A stretch of 64,000 nt of DNA from Chitinophagaceae bacterium (lineage in GTDB: Bacteria; Bacteroidota; Bacteroidia; Chitinophagales; Chitinophagaceae), in the NCBI GenBank assembly GCA_019638615.1, contig JAHBTL010000018.1:1-64000 (forward strand), read 5' to 3'. Position numbers and translations under genes: made by a program. Positions 43,753 to 53,745 of the stretch are shown piece after piece. Numbering within the stretch: position 1 is the first letter of the stretch; each line of letters starts with the position of its first letter. Below the pieces are notes generated by a model, which saw only the letters and a program-made list of their open reading frames with translations, was not told where the DNA came from and did no database searches.

Positions 43753-44598
43753 ATGAAGTTTACACTCGGCTTTTCTCCCTGCCCTAACGATACTTTTATT
43801 TTTGACGCGCTGGTCAACAAAAAAACAGATACCGGCAATTTTGAATTTGACGTAGTGCTGGAAGATGTGCAAACCCTGAACCAGTGGGCCATTGCAGGCA
43901 GGCTGGACATCAGTAAAATAAGCTATGGCGTATTACCGCTTGTGCTCTCTCATTATAAAATGTTGCACAGCGGTGGCGCACTGGGAAAAGGTGTTGGGCC
44001 ACTCTTGATCTCAGGCAACCCGGCAGATATAACCGTTCCGGGATTTGATATCAATGATTATACTATCGCTGTTCCCGGGGTAAATACAACAGCGCATTTG
44101 TTATTTTCACAGGTATTTCCGCAGGCAAAAAATAAAGTGTTTACAATATTTCATGAAATAGAAGATTTCCTTTTAAACACCCGGGATCAAAAAACACTTG
44201 GAGTGATCATACACGAAAACCGCTTTACGTATCAAAACAAAGGGTTGTTTAAGCTGGCGGATCTTGGCGACTATTGGGAAAAGCAAACCGGTTACCCGAT
44301 ACCGTTAGGAGGCATTGCCGTTAAGAAAAATATATCTGCCGGTATACAATCTGACATAGATAAGCTGATACAACAAAGCATTCAGCATGCATTTAAAAAT
44401 TATCCTGTTCTGCCACCATATGTAAAGCAGCATTCGCAGGAAATGGAAGAAAGTGTGATGCGGCAGCATATTGATCTGTATGTAAATGATTATTCTATCA
44501 ATATTGGAGACGACGGCAAAGAAGCCGTAAATGAATTTTTGAATATTTATGAACGGAATAATCCGGCATCTTCCATTGACCGTAATGTATTTATTTGA
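43753..44598 (+). CDS. mqnD: 1,4-dihydroxy-6-naphthoate synthase
   Basis: MqnD turns cyclic dehypoxanthine futalosine into 1,4-dihydroxy-6-naphthoate in menaquinone synthesis. The 281-residue protein has the periplasmic-binding-like fold and the family N-terminus MKFTLGFSPCPNDTFIFDALV, with SKISYGVLPLVLSHYKML and GVIIHENRFTY further on. It is paired with mqnB; other mqn genes are not in the window. Confidence 0.93.
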   Translation: MKFTLGFSPCPNDTFIFDALVNKKTDTGNFEFDVVLEDVQTLNQWAIAGRLDISKISYGVLPLVLSHYKMLHSGGALGKGVGPLLISGNPADITVPGFDINDYTIAVPGVNTTAHLLFSQVFPQAKNKVFTIFHEIEDFLLNTRDQKTLGVIIHENRFTYQNKGLFKLADLGDYWEKQTGYPIPLGGIAVKKNISAGIQSDIDKLIQQSIQHAFKNYPVLPPYVKQHSQEMEESVMRQHIDLYVNDYSINIGDDGKEAVNEFLNIYERNNPASSIDRNVFI

Positions 44599-44670
44599 GC
44601 TGAATAGATGTTAAGGTTGAGTCATTTTTGCTTTGCCTTAGTACCGGTTGCATAAACAAACGCTTTTATC

Positions 44671-45339
44671 TTGAAAGAACTTTTCGACATACACAATGAA
44701 TTTTTTAACCTGCTTGGTTACTCCATGAGCTATATAGAATTTTTTGGAGTGATGAGCGGACTGATAGCCATATGGCTTTCTGCCAAAGCGCATATATGGA
44801 GCTGGCCCGTAGGTATTATAAATGTGACACTTTCGTTTGTACTGTATTTCCAGGTACAGTTATACCCCGATATGTTTTTACAGGCTTTCTTTTTTGTAAC
44901 CAATATTATGGGCTGGTGGCGGTGGAGCCACCCTAAGCCTGAAGAGGCTGACAGAAAGCAGGAACTGAAAGTGAGCTATATGAAAGCATCACAGATATTA
45001 TTTGTTGTTGCCGCTACTATTGCCGGCACTTTGCTGCTCGGTAATTTTGCAAGCCGTTTGCATGAATGGTTCCCGGTCGTATTCAGCGAGCCCAGCGCTT
45101 ATCCCTATGTTGATTCTTTTATTATGGTCATGAGCATCATCACTACTTTCTACATGATACAAAAGAAAATAGAATGCTGGATAATATGGATCATTGTTGA
45201 TATAGTGGCTACTTTTCTTTACTATATAAAAGGCATAAAGTTTTACAGCTTTGAATACCTGATATTCTGCGGTATTGCTGCATTTGGCTTGTGGAACTGG
45301 ATACGCGAATATAAATCGTATGCAAGACGACCTGCATGA
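44671..45339 (+). CDS. pnuC: Nicotinamide riboside/mononucleotide transporter (PnuC family)
   Basis: A 222-residue membrane protein with seven or so hydrophobic segments, carrying the PnuC blocks WPVGIINVTLSFVLYFQVQLYPDMFLQAFFF and MGWWRW. PnuC imports vitamin B3 ribosides by facilitated diffusion. The chosen start is TTG at 44671; an ATG at 44725 (MSYIEFFGV) is also possible and closer to the family N-terminus. No riboswitch-like structure was seen in front of it. Confidence 0.88.
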   Translation: MKELFDIHNEFFNLLGYSMSYIEFFGVMSGLIAIWLSAKAHIWSWPVGIINVTLSFVLYFQVQLYPDMFLQAFFFVTNIMGWWRWSHPKPEEADRKQELKVSYMKASQILFVVAATIAGTLLLGNFASRLHEWFPVVFSEPSAYPYVDSFIMVMSIITTFYMIQKKIECWIIWIIVDIVATFLYYIKGIKFYSFEYLIFCGIAAFGLWNWIREYKSYARRPA

Positions 45340-45481
45340 AAAGTGAACTGATGAGATAATGACAAATAAATTCAGATAAACAGAAGAAATGCACCCTGTC
45401 CTTGCGGAAGCGGGAAGCAGTATAAAAGATGTTGCGGGAGATAACCGGCTTTAGAAATACAGCAGCGGTTAGTATATCGCA

Positions 45482-45502
45482 AACCCGAGAAGGATTCTCG
45501 GT
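45482..45502 (-). terminator. Weak terminator-like hairpin after the DUF2007 gene
   Basis: Read leftward, ACCGAGA/TCTCGGGT forms a 7-8 bp stem with a five-base loop immediately after the DUF2007 stop codon, followed by only two to three T. It may also end rightward transcription from pnuC. Confidence 0.35.
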
Positions 45503-45727
45503 TCAATCTTTGATATACCCTCCCCTGGTCAATATTTGTATTCCCCGCTCCAGATCGTTTTCTTTAACCAACAGCTTTGCATCATCAACAGCACCTGAAT
45601 ATACCTGGGCTGCCAGATCATTTTGTAATAATGTCGCTATTCCTTCAGACTCCAGGTAGCTCTTTACTAAATATACATCGAATGGTGCAGCAGAGCTGGA
45701 GCTCATGATTATTTTCCAGTTGTCCAT
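45503..45727 (-). CDS. DUF2007-type small protein
   Basis: A 74-residue protein with the DUF2007 pattern: PFDVYLVKSYLESEGIATLLQND near the N-terminus and DDAKLLVKENDLERGIQIL near the C-terminus. The family is a small ferredoxin-like domain with a proposed signalling role; the function is not established. Its ATG at 45727 lies one base beyond the stop of the M16 peptidase, so it is translationally linked to it. Confidence 0.78.
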   Translation of the reverse strand: MDNWKIIMSSSSAAPFDVYLVKSYLESEGIATLLQNDLAAQVYSGAVDDAKLLVKENDLERGIQILTRGGYIKD

Positions 45728-45728
45728 A

Positions 45729-48470
45729 TTATTTCTTATCAAAATCACCCGCGTAAATCAGCGTGATTTTACCAGGTTGTAAATATTTTTTCATTGCAGC
45801 GTTTACATCCGCAAGTGTAACTTTTTTTACCTTGTTTTCATATTCCGTAAAATAGTCAAGGTCTTTTTCATTCTGCATATAAGAAGAAAGCAGGTAAGAA
45901 AGATACCCGTCGAAACCCAAATTTGTTTTGCGCATCTGAAGCCAACTGTCTCTCGACTTACTAAATTCATCTTCCTTAAAGCCCGAAGTCAATGCTTTGC
46001 TGATTTCTTCGTGAAGAGCGCTATCCAGGCGATTTTTATATACCGGGTTGAATATGGCATATACTCCCCAGGAAGATGCTGCATATTTATAATTGGGAGA
46101 CAAATAAGATCCCGCGCCATAGCTCATTCCATCCGTTTCGCGCAGCCGATTGGGTATGCGTGATGAAAGGAAGGCCCCTCCCCCTAATAACTCGTTGGCT
46201 ATATCCAGGGCAGGAAAATCATCACTGGTTTCTTTAACAGGTAAATTAATGGCGCCTACACAAAAGGCATTTTTCTTGTCAGATACATTAATGGCTTCCG
46301 TGCTGCCTTTTACATCAAAATATTTCTCTTCTATTTCTTTATACGCCTGCCTGCTGCTAAAGCCCGACAGGTTCTTTTCCAGGAAAGATTGAATTGCGTT
46401 GTTGTCAATAGCCCCGACAAACGTTGCATAACCATTGTTAGCTCCATAAAAATGCTGATAGAAATTCTTCAGGTCATCCAGCGTTACTGTCTTCAGAGTT
46501 GCAAGCGCTTCGTCAATGCTTTCAGGATATAGAGGGTGCCCTTTCGGATACAGACTGAGCTTTTTGCTTAGCGCATTGCTTGCCAGGTATTGCGGATTGG
46601 TTTGATTAGATTCGTATTCACCTTTTACGTCCAATATTAATTTATCAAACTCATTTTTATCGAATACAGGATGCAGCAGGATATCAACCAGTAAGTCGAG
46701 GGCCGCAGTGTAATTTTCTTTATCGGTACTCATGCTTACAGAAACGGATTGATTGCTGCCAGAAATATTGAGACTGGTTTTTAATTTATCCAGCAGGTCA
46801 TTGATCTCTTTTTTGCTTTTAGTAACCGTGCCTGTTTTTAACATACGCGCCGTTAATTGCGAAATCATGCTCTTTCCTGTAAGACTTTGCTCATCACCGA
46901 CTTTTAAAGTAATGCGGGCATTGATCTTGTCGCCTTTTACCGGCTTTTGCAGCAGCGCATATTTAAGTCCGTTAGAAAGAGTGCCATACCGTGTAAGCCT
47001 CTTGATATTCGCAATGCTTGCATCAAATCCTTCCGTTTGTTCGGCAACCGCCTTTCCTTTATACCCGTTTACCAACGCTGCAATATCAGGTGTTGCGCTT
47101 ACCGTTACCCGGTCTTTTTCCGCATTCTTATCAGGAATAAAAAAGCCATATGTACTGTTGCTTGGCCGGTAATACTTTGCGAGTACCGCCTGTACGTCTG
47201 CAAGTGTAAGCTTCTCAAGCCGGTCTCTGTTAATGTAGAACAGCTTCCAGTTTCCGGCTCCAATTACTTCCGTAAGCGATATGCAAAAGCTCACTGTATT
47301 GTTTTGAACATTAAAAACTCTCTTGGAAAGCGCATTTTTAGCACGTTCTAGATCTGTTTCGGTTATGGAAAGAGCAGGCAACCCATTGGCGCATGCCATT
47401 AATGCATTTTTGGCGCTGTCAATATTTTTATCAACAGGTATATCAAAACCAAAATAGGTATAGCCAGGATCATAGAGCTGCGGACTCAATCCAAAAACTT
47501 TTGTAGCGAGTTTAGGTTCAACCAGCGCTTTATAAAATACGCCCGAAGGGTCGTTGGTCAGTATTTCAATGACCGCGTTATTGGCAACATAATCTTTATC
47601 TGAATAGCAGGGGGTATGATAACCAAGCCCAAGATGTTTGATATCACCATTGCGGCTGAGTTCTACAAAACGCCCTCCATCCTGTGGCGGTTCAACCGTG
47701 TAAGGTTGCTGAATAACACGTTTGGGTTTGGGTATGCCCGAAAAATATTTCGCGATCCATGCAAGCGTTTTCTTTTCATCGAATTTTCCGCCTATAATGA
47801 GTGTTGCGTTATCCGGCTGATAATATTTTTTATAAAAGGCGGTAAGGTTTTCTATGGGCACACGTTCGATATCTTCTTTGCTGCCAATGGTTGATTTGCC
47901 ATAATTATGCCACAGGTACATCGCGGATATTACACGTTCCATTAAAATATCGCCGGGAGAATTTTCACCTGCTTCAAACTCATTGCGAACTACTGAAAAT
48001 TCCTTTTGAAGATCTTCTTTGCGCATGAGCGAGTTCACCATCCTGTCGGCTTCCATCTCAAGCGCCCACGTAAGGTTGCTGTCCGTTGCAGGTAATATTT
48101 CAAAATAGTTGGTACGATCGTACCAGGTAGTTCCGTTGGCAGCAGCCCCTTTATTGGCTATTGTTTGTTTGATGCTTGCGAATTTTTTTGTCCCTTTAAA
48201 AAGCATGTGCTCCAGGAGGTGGGCCATCCCGGTTTCTCCATACCCTTCATTCCGGGACCCAACGCGGTAAACAATATTTACAATAACATTGGTTTGAGCC
48301 GCATCGGGCACGAGCAGTATTTGCAGCCCATTGGGCAAACTATATTCCTTTACGCCTTCAACAGAGGTAATAAATTGGGGGATAACAGACTGAACCGCAT
48401 TTTTGCTTTGTGCAATACTTTGTATTGCAACCAATACAACACAGGATAGCAACAGGAAGAGTTTTCTCAT
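45729..48470 (-). CDS. M16-family (pitrilysin) zinc peptidase
   Basis: A 913-residue secreted protein (signal peptide ending near IAQS, residue 22) made of two M16-type halves. The first half has the inverted zinc motif HLLEH at 84-88 (GMAHLLEHMLFKG), with the downstream Glu-rich segment VRNEFEAGENSPGD. The second half lacks HxxEH, as is usual for the non-catalytic half. Such fused periplasmic peptidases degrade peptides; a partner role in envelope maintenance is inference. Confidence 0.92.
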   Translation of the reverse strand: MRKLFLLLSCVVLVAIQSIAQSKNAVQSVIPQFITSVEGVKEYSLPNGLQILLVPDAAQTNVIVNIVYRVGSRNEGYGETGMAHLLEHMLFKGTKKFASIKQTIANKGAAANGTTWYDRTNYFEILPATDSNLTWALEMEADRMVNSLMRKEDLQKEFSVVRNEFEAGENSPGDILMERVISAMYLWHNYGKSTIGSKEDIERVPIENLTAFYKKYYQPDNATLIIGGKFDEKKTLAWIAKYFSGIPKPKRVIQQPYTVEPPQDGGRFVELSRNGDIKHLGLGYHTPCYSDKDYVANNAVIEILTNDPSGVFYKALVEPKLATKVFGLSPQLYDPGYTYFGFDIPVDKNIDSAKNALMACANGLPALSITETDLERAKNALSKRVFNVQNNTVSFCISLTEVIGAGNWKLFYINRDRLEKLTLADVQAVLAKYYRPSNSTYGFFIPDKNAEKDRVTVSATPDIAALVNGYKGKAVAEQTEGFDASIANIKRLTRYGTLSNGLKYALLQKPVKGDKINARITLKVGDEQSLTGKSMISQLTARMLKTGTVTKSKKEINDLLDKLKTSLNISGSNQSVSVSMSTDKENYTAALDLLVDILLHPVFDKNEFDKLILDVKGEYESNQTNPQYLASNALSKKLSLYPKGHPLYPESIDEALATLKTVTLDDLKNFYQHFYGANNGYATFVGAIDNNAIQSFLEKNLSGFSSRQAYKEIEEKYFDVKGSTEAINVSDKKNAFCVGAINLPVKETSDDFPALDIANELLGGGAFLSSRIPNRLRETDGMSYGAGSYLSPNYKYAASSWGVYAIFNPVYKNRLDSALHEEISKALTSGFKEDEFSKSRDSWLQMRKTNLGFDGYLSYLLSSYMQNEKDLDYFTEYENKVKKVTLADVNAAMKKYLQPGKITLIYAGDFDKK

Positions 48471-48653
48471 ATTAGTGTTTTTCTTTAAAGTTACATATTC
48501 CAGGAAACAATTGCATGTCTTTCACGGCGTTCCAAACCACCGCCAGCCACTTTTCCTATTACCTCTCCCGGTATTACAGGTAGAAAAGAAATCATATCAG
48601 CCATTGGCTTTATAGAAAAATAGCCGCCGGAATAAGGAAAGCGCAAGGAAATT

Positions 48654-49511
48654 TTATACCGCCTTTTCCAGCCATAATTTTTGTACGGCTTTTGTAATTG
48701 CGGAAGAGTAGGTTTTATTCCGAAACTTTTTAACTGAACGTATACCCCGTACCGCGTTTGTTAAAAACACCTCATCCATTTGTTGCAGCTCATCTGCTGC
48801 CATTGCTTTTTCCTCCAATTCATAGCCCCCTTGCGGCAAATACTCCATCAAAAACCGGCGGGCAACACCTGCCACACCTCCTTCGCTTAAAGGAGGGGTA
48901 TAAATTGTTTTGCCCTTTACACAAAAAATATTGGCTACCGTTGCATCGGCAATACGTCCATACTGGTTTAAAATCAGGCAATCGCCCAGCCCTTTTTGCT
49001 TTGCATACAGCACTCCCATAAAATAGGGCAGAAAGTTATTAGATTTTACAGAAGAAAAAACGTTGCAGGCTTTGGTAGCATCAGGATATACATCAATCTC
49101 TATTCCCTGCCCATCGTCATTAAGGGAGGGAATGTTTCCAAGCGCCATGCTCTGGATAATATAATTCGGACGCATGTCTTCCAGGTCGTACAATCCACCT
49201 TCGCTCCTGAATACCACCAGGCGGATTACTGCCCCATCTTCTATCCTGTTCTTTTTACTCAGGGCTATAATATCCGACTCAAGATTGGCAGGTGTAAAAA
49301 ACTCGGGTATATCAAACTGGAGGAGTTTCATCCCGCTTAACAGGCGTTCAAAGTGAAATTTCTTCAGGGGAATGTTCCCTTTAATAATGCGCATGGTTTC
49401 AAATAAACCATCTCCATATCTGAAAGAGCGATTGTCCGGAGATATGACCGCCTTGCCTTCCCTGAAAAGTTGACCATTATGTACAAAGTAACCACCCGGC
49501 ATATACTGCAA
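48654..49511 (-). CDS. Class IV aminotransferase (PabC/IlvE-like)
   Basis: A 285-residue fold-type IV PLP enzyme. Motifs include DNRSFRYGDGLFETMRI near 26-42, the lysine 156 in SSVKSNN that should bind PLP, and GRIADATVANIF. These enzymes include aminodeoxychorismate lyase, branched-chain and D-amino-acid aminotransferases; motifs alone do not decide among them. A second ATG at residue 4 (MPGGYFVHNG) may be the real start. Confidence 0.85.
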   Translation of the reverse strand: MQYMPGGYFVHNGQLFREGKAVISPDNRSFRYGDGLFETMRIIKGNIPLKKFHFERLLSGMKLLQFDIPEFFTPANLESDIIALSKKNRIEDGAVIRLVVFRSEGGLYDLEDMRPNYIIQSMALGNIPSLNDDGQGIEIDVYPDATKACNVFSSVKSNNFLPYFMGVLYAKQKGLGDCLILNQYGRIADATVANIFCVKGKTIYTPPLSEGGVAGVARRFLMEYLPQGGYELEEKAMAADELQQMDEVFLTNAVRGIRSVKKFRNKTYSSAITKAVQKLWLEKAV

Positions 49512-49542
49512 GATTAAATAGAGGCGTTGATAAAAAGTAAAA

Positions 49543-50217
49543 TTACTTATTATCGATGATACCAGACTTAACTGCGAACATAACCAGGCCGGCCATTGAC
49601 TTAACGCCGGTTTTAGATTTAAGCTTATCCCGGATAGCTTCTACCGTTCTGGGGCTTAAATCAACCATATCCGCAATTTCCTTTGTACTTTTTTCGTCGC
49701 ACATTAATTTAAGGATATGTTTTTCCTTTTCACTCAGTTTTACCTCGGCAGATCCGAATGAATCATTGTTCCGCCTGGTGCGCAAGCCATCCAAAAGGGC
49801 TTTATTGGTAAGATCGTTGAAATAATATTCGTTGAGATAGCAGGTTTTAATGGCTTCGTAAATGATCTCCGAATCCGAATTTTTGGTAAGATAGGCGTTT
49901 GCCCCAAGCTCCATTAACTTTGATATCATAGAATGATCATTATGCATGGTGAGCATAATGATTCTGATATCGGGATAAAGCTTTTTTATTTCGGGCAACG
50001 TGATAATACCATCCATAATAGGCATCTGGATATCCAATAGAATAACATCTGGCTGTAAATGTTTAAGCAAATGCAACAATTGTTGTCCGTTATCTGCCTC
50101 GCCTATCAACCTTACGTCCTTTTTCATGCTAAGGGCAGTTTTCACGCCGGCCCTGAATAAAACGTGGTCGTCAGCAACTATTACTTTAATAAAAGATCCG
50201 GGTTCCTGAATTTTCAT
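49543..50217 (-). CDS. NarL-type response regulator 1
   Basis: A 224-residue regulator: a receiver domain with ADDH at 15-18 and phospho-acceptor Asp 62 in LLDIQMP, followed by a LuxR-type helix-turn-helix (KEKHILKLMCDEKSTKEIADMVDLSPRTVEAI). No kinase gene adjoins it; the HisKA_3 kinase at 52871 is a candidate partner. It resembles the regulators at 50356 and 53746, so this is a small paralogous family. Confidence 0.9.
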   Translation of the reverse strand: MKIQEPGSFIKVIVADDHVLFRAGVKTALSMKKDVRLIGEADNGQQLLHLLKHLQPDVILLDIQMPIMDGIITLPEIKKLYPDIRIIMLTMHNDHSMISKLMELGANAYLTKNSDSEIIYEAIKTCYLNEYYFNDLTNKALLDGLRTRRNNDSFGSAEVKLSEKEKHILKLMCDEKSTKEIADMVDLSPRTVEAIRDKLKSKTGVKSMAGLVMFAVKSGIIDNK

Positions 50218-50355
50218 TCTAGTTTCTTTCTAAGTGGCATTTTACTATACAAATTTACAGCCCTGGCTGTAAAAACACCATCGTACAACTACCTGAAATA
50301 TTTAAAGAATAAATGTACGGTGTTGCAACAATTATTCCTAATTTCCTCAAAAATA

Positions 50356-51021
50356 TCAGTTAATCAACTTGTTACGCATACCATACATTACCAGTCCTGC
50401 AATTGTTTTAGCGCCTACCTTTGTTTTCATGTTTTGCCGGACGGTTTCTATGGTGCGGGGACTAAGGTAAACTTCTTTAGAAATTTCCTCGGTAGTTTTA
50501 TCCTCTGATATGAGTTTGAGAATTTTTAGCTCCTTTTCGTTGAACTTAACAGGATTAGGGTAATACTGCTTTACCTGCTTTTTATGCTGAAGCTTTAGCA
50601 ATACAGCCTTATTTACAAGGTCGTTAAAATAAAAATCATCGTTCATGCAGGTTAAAATAGCATTGTATATTTCTTCAGGATCGGTGGTTTTGGTCAGATA
50701 GGCGTTTGCACCCATTTCCATCATACGTGAAATCATCTCCTGGTCGTCGTACATGGTAAGTACAATAATCTTTATTTGCTCGTATTCTTTCCTGATCAGT
50801 GAAATTGCGTTTACGCCGTCCATTTCGGGCATTCTTATATCCATTAACAAAACATCTGGGAGTTTAATTTTTATTTTGTGCATCAGGTCTTTCCCGTTCT
50901 CTGCCTCCCAAATTATCTTAAGGTATTCTTTTCCGCCCATGGCCATTTTAATGCCATCTCTAAAAATTTTGTGATCGTCCGCAATGGAAACTTTAATTTG
51001 GTAGTTTGTGGTTGTTGACAT
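50356..51021 (-). CDS. NarL-type response regulator 2
   Basis: A 221-residue regulator with receiver acidic residues in IADDH (13-17), phospho-acceptor Asp 61 in LLMDIRMP, the Thr and Lys positions in VLTMYDD and LTKTTDP, and a C-terminal LuxR HTH (EISKEVYLSPRTIETVRQNM). It lies 139 bases upstream of regulator 1 in the same direction, and 746 bases from the divergent gene at 51767. Confidence 0.9.
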   Translation of the reverse strand: MSTTTNYQIKVSIADDHKIFRDGIKMAMGGKEYLKIIWEAENGKDLMHKIKIKLPDVLLMDIRMPEMDGVNAISLIRKEYEQIKIIVLTMYDDQEMISRMMEMGANAYLTKTTDPEEIYNAILTCMNDDFYFNDLVNKAVLLKLQHKKQVKQYYPNPVKFNEKELKILKLISEDKTTEEISKEVYLSPRTIETVRQNMKTKVGAKTIAGLVMYGMRNKLIN

Positions 51022-51766
51022 GGATTTTAATGATGAGAGGTTACACTTGTTTGGCAGTTGTTGCTAATAATTTTGTCTTACAAACTTCGCAAATCAACCG
51101 AATTATGCTATAGTATTTATACTTGGTTAAAATACTTTTTTTTGGCTGGTTAAACGGTTGGTTTACATAGATATTATAAGCCTCAGATCGTATTTACCGA
51201 AAGCAGCAAAAAGAGGAAATCTGCTATTGCACAACCATAGCCGCTTAAGTAATTTCGCTTTGAAGTTGATTGGCGGGGATTCAGCAACCTCTCATTAAAT
51301 CCAAAAATCCTGAAACCGTCCAATAATTTATTTTCAATATCTGTGAAAAATCGACGCAAAATCCAATGTCAATCAACTTTATTTTATCCGGTTTTACTTA
51401 TGTTCCTGCCCAGAAATATCTTTTCCTTTTAAGCGCCCGTTTTAAATCCATATCTAATCTGTTCCTGTTACCCTTTAACAACTCCGGGGAAAGTACGGTT
51501 TGACTGCTTATTAATGCTTATTTATACTCCAATAGGATAATTACAAATAAAAGTATCGTAAAAATACTAATTTGCAAAAGTAATTATACCTGAATTTTAT
51601 TCAAACTATCCCTTGCTTTTGTATATAAAACGCAGTACCACAAAGGTTTTCATGGATATTATCCAAAAAAGTTGTCATGACCCCTATTGTGTATGCCCGA
51701 GGTATCATTCAATTTTGATATAAATCAATCCTTAAGTTTTCTAAAAAACCACAAAAACTTACAACT
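51022..51766. other. Long divergent intergenic region, no gene found
   Basis: About 745 bases between the leftward response regulator 2 and the rightward small gene. No frame longer than a few dozen codons looks coding on either strand, and no strong hairpin or repeat was seen. It should hold promoters for both directions. The length is unusual for the area and may hide a non-coding RNA. Confidence 0.4.
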
Positions 51767-52138
51767 ATGACACAGAAAGATGTACTTACGTCAATTCCTC
51801 AAATTCCTCATGCTAACGTAGGTCAGCACATCGGCTATGAAAAAGGCGCTAAAATGATTAAAGATTATTTTGACCTGCACGGCGAAAACAGCTGCCGTTT
51901 CGTGGGAAGAAATATTCTTGAAAAAATGCTTAGTCAGCCGGATTGCATTGGAATCAACATCTATAAAGCCCTTAACGACCAGGGCGTACAGACTTATGTC
52001 TTTGTTGGCGTTGACAGTGCCGGTAAAGCCATTCTGGAATATACATATGTTAATGATGGCGGAGAGCTGGATAAAGTACCAGGTATTGTAGCCAATCAAT
52101 TTTCTCCCAGGCCAGGCTGGTGGTCATGGAGTCTTTAA
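51767..52138 (+). CDS. Conserved-looking small protein of unknown function
   Basis: A 123-residue soluble protein, no signal peptide or membrane segment. It contains a helical IGYEKGAKMIKDYF segment, a strand-rich part VQTYVFVGVDSAGKAILEY, and ends in a tryptophan-rich PRPGWWSWSL tail. I do not recognise the family. Base composition and codon choice look ordinary and the frame is well spaced from its neighbours. It opens a same-strand run with a membrane protein, a histidine kinase and a response regulator, so it may be part of that signalling unit or its target. Confidence 0.7.
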   Translation: MTQKDVLTSIPQIPHANVGQHIGYEKGAKMIKDYFDLHGENSCRFVGRNILEKMLSQPDCIGINIYKALNDQGVQTYVFVGVDSAGKAILEYTYVNDGGELDKVPGIVANQFSPRPGWWSWSL

Positions 52139-52151
52139 TTTATGAGGTTAA

Positions 52152-52874
52152 GTGCCTATATTTGGTAAAACAATCTCAACTATAGGCACTATTTTACGAA
52201 ATATAGCTTATCTATCTGATTTATTACCCTTAATCCTGTATATCTTTTTCTGCAAATCAAGAAAAAATATAGGATTAAGGGTTGTTTTCTTTTTATCCAT
52301 CTATTTTATTTTTTTCAACTTCTTTGTACTCTCCAATCAACAGGTAAGGGAGCTGTATTATTACATTTTTATCAGCATCAGCACCTTTGTAGAATTTGCA
52401 GCCATCTCATTGCTCTTTTATAAAGTAATAGGATATTCAAACCCACAGAAGGTAATTGGCGTTATCGCTGTTTTAGCAGGTATTTATTTGTTATATTCCA
52501 TCTTCACGTCGCCCCGTAATTCTTTTAACTCAGAAGTTGTTGGACTTACTTATTTTCTATTTCTCATCTACAGCATTTATTACCTGTTTGAAAGAATGAG
52601 AGAGCCCGCGACAATTTACCTGTTTTCATCGCCTGTATTTTGGATAATAGTGGCCATTATCATCTACTCTGCAGGTATGTTTTTTCCGTTTTTATATGCA
52701 AAAAATTATATGGAAGAAAAAGAGTTTTTAGACCTGTACGACCTGATCCATGACCCGCTTTATATTGTAAGAAGTGTATTTTTCTCTCTTGCAATGTTAA
52801 CAAATGACAAACAAAGTCAATTAAAATATCCGAAGCAAAAACCAAAGACCAGAACATCCTTCAACCCACGATGA
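52152..52874 (+). CDS. Multi-pass membrane protein upstream of a histidine kinase
   Basis: A 240-residue hydrophobic protein with six to seven membrane segments (for example LLPLILYIFFC, VVFFLSIYFIFFNFFVL, VFWIIVAIIIYSAGMFF). It begins with GTG at 52152 because the ATG at 52142 is out of frame and stops soon. Its stop codon overlaps the kinase ATG by four bases (ATGA), so the two are coupled. Without a recognised domain, a membrane sensor for the kinase is the natural guess. Confidence 0.72.
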   Translation: MPIFGKTISTIGTILRNIAYLSDLLPLILYIFFCKSRKNIGLRVVFFLSIYFIFFNFFVLSNQQVRELYYYIFISISTFVEFAAISLLFYKVIGYSNPQKVIGVIAVLAGIYLLYSIFTSPRNSFNSEVVGLTYFLFLIYSIYYLFERMREPATIYLFSSPVFWIIVAIIIYSAGMFFPFLYAKNYMEEKEFLDLYDLIHDPLYIVRSVFFSLAMLTNDKQSQLKYPKQKPKTRTSFNPR

Positions 52875-53710
52875 AAGCCATGATGCTGTTGCAAATTTCA
52901 AATCAAAGCGTATCCAGCGTTCTTTTTTTTGGTACGATGGGAATGCTGGCCCTGGCAGTTGGGCTTGTTATTTTTATTGTATTTCATCAAAGGCGGGTAA
53001 TACGCTACCAGATGCGGTTACAGGAGATGGAAGACGAACAGCAAAAAATACTGCTGAACGCTTCAATACGATGGCAGGAAGAAGAACGGCAACGAATAGC
53101 CGCCGATTTGCACGACGATGCAGGTCCTTTATTGGCAACAGCCAGACTGTACCTTAATGAGAATCTTGTTAACCAGGATATTAGCACACAATTGCAAAGT
53201 ATTTATAATGCTAAACAAATAATAGACGATACCATTCAGTTGATACGCAATATTTCTCACAGCCTGATGCCGCCTACGCTTAAAAACTTTGGACTTGAAT
53301 CTGCAGTAAATGACCTGTTTCAAAAAATCAGCGGATCGGGGGTGGTAAACGCCAGTTGCCGTTTTCACGATTACAGGCAAAGATTACGACCGGAGCAAGA
53401 ATTGCTTATTTTTCGCGTTATACAGGAATTGGTAAACAATATTTTGAAGCACAGCAGCTCGAGTTTTATTCATGTAACTCAAAACTATAATGAAGACCGA
53501 TTTTTTATCAGGCTTCATCATGATGGCAGGGGTATTACGCAGGCAGATTTTGACAGGCTGAATAAAAGTGCAGCGGGACTTGGCTTAAAAAATATTCAGA
53601 GCAGGGTTAAGGTATTACAGGCCCGAATCGAATTCGAAAAGGATTTATCGCAAACATATTATAAGGTAACGATGGAAATACCTGTTGAAGACCATGAAAT
53701 GATTGCTTAA
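52871..53710 (+). CDS. HisKA_3-type sensor histidine kinase
   Basis: A 279-residue kinase with one N-terminal membrane segment (about 17-38), a short coiled coil, the HisKA_3 H-box RIAADLHDDAGPLL with phospho-acceptor His 81, the N-box VIQELVNNILKHSS and G-boxes DGRGI and GLGLKNIQSRV. It has no periplasmic sensor domain, which fits a partnership with the multi-pass protein immediately upstream. A NarL-type regulator follows 35 bases downstream. Confidence 0.92.
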   Translation: MKAMMLLQISNQSVSSVLFFGTMGMLALAVGLVIFIVFHQRRVIRYQMRLQEMEDEQQKILLNASIRWQEEERQRIAADLHDDAGPLLATARLYLNENLVNQDISTQLQSIYNAKQIIDDTIQLIRNISHSLMPPTLKNFGLESAVNDLFQKISGSGVVNASCRFHDYRQRLRPEQELLIFRVIQELVNNILKHSSSSFIHVTQNYNEDRFFIRLHHDGRGITQADFDRLNKSAAGLGLKNIQSRVKVLQARIEFEKDLSQTYYKVTMEIPVEDHEMIA

Positions 53711-53745
53711 ACTTCTAAATTCAGTCTTAAACCAAAACACCCGGT

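Noticed and set aside
44600-44670. A riboswitch in front of pnuC
   Set aside because: The gap is short and no conserved thiamine- or NAD-type riboswitch pattern is visible.
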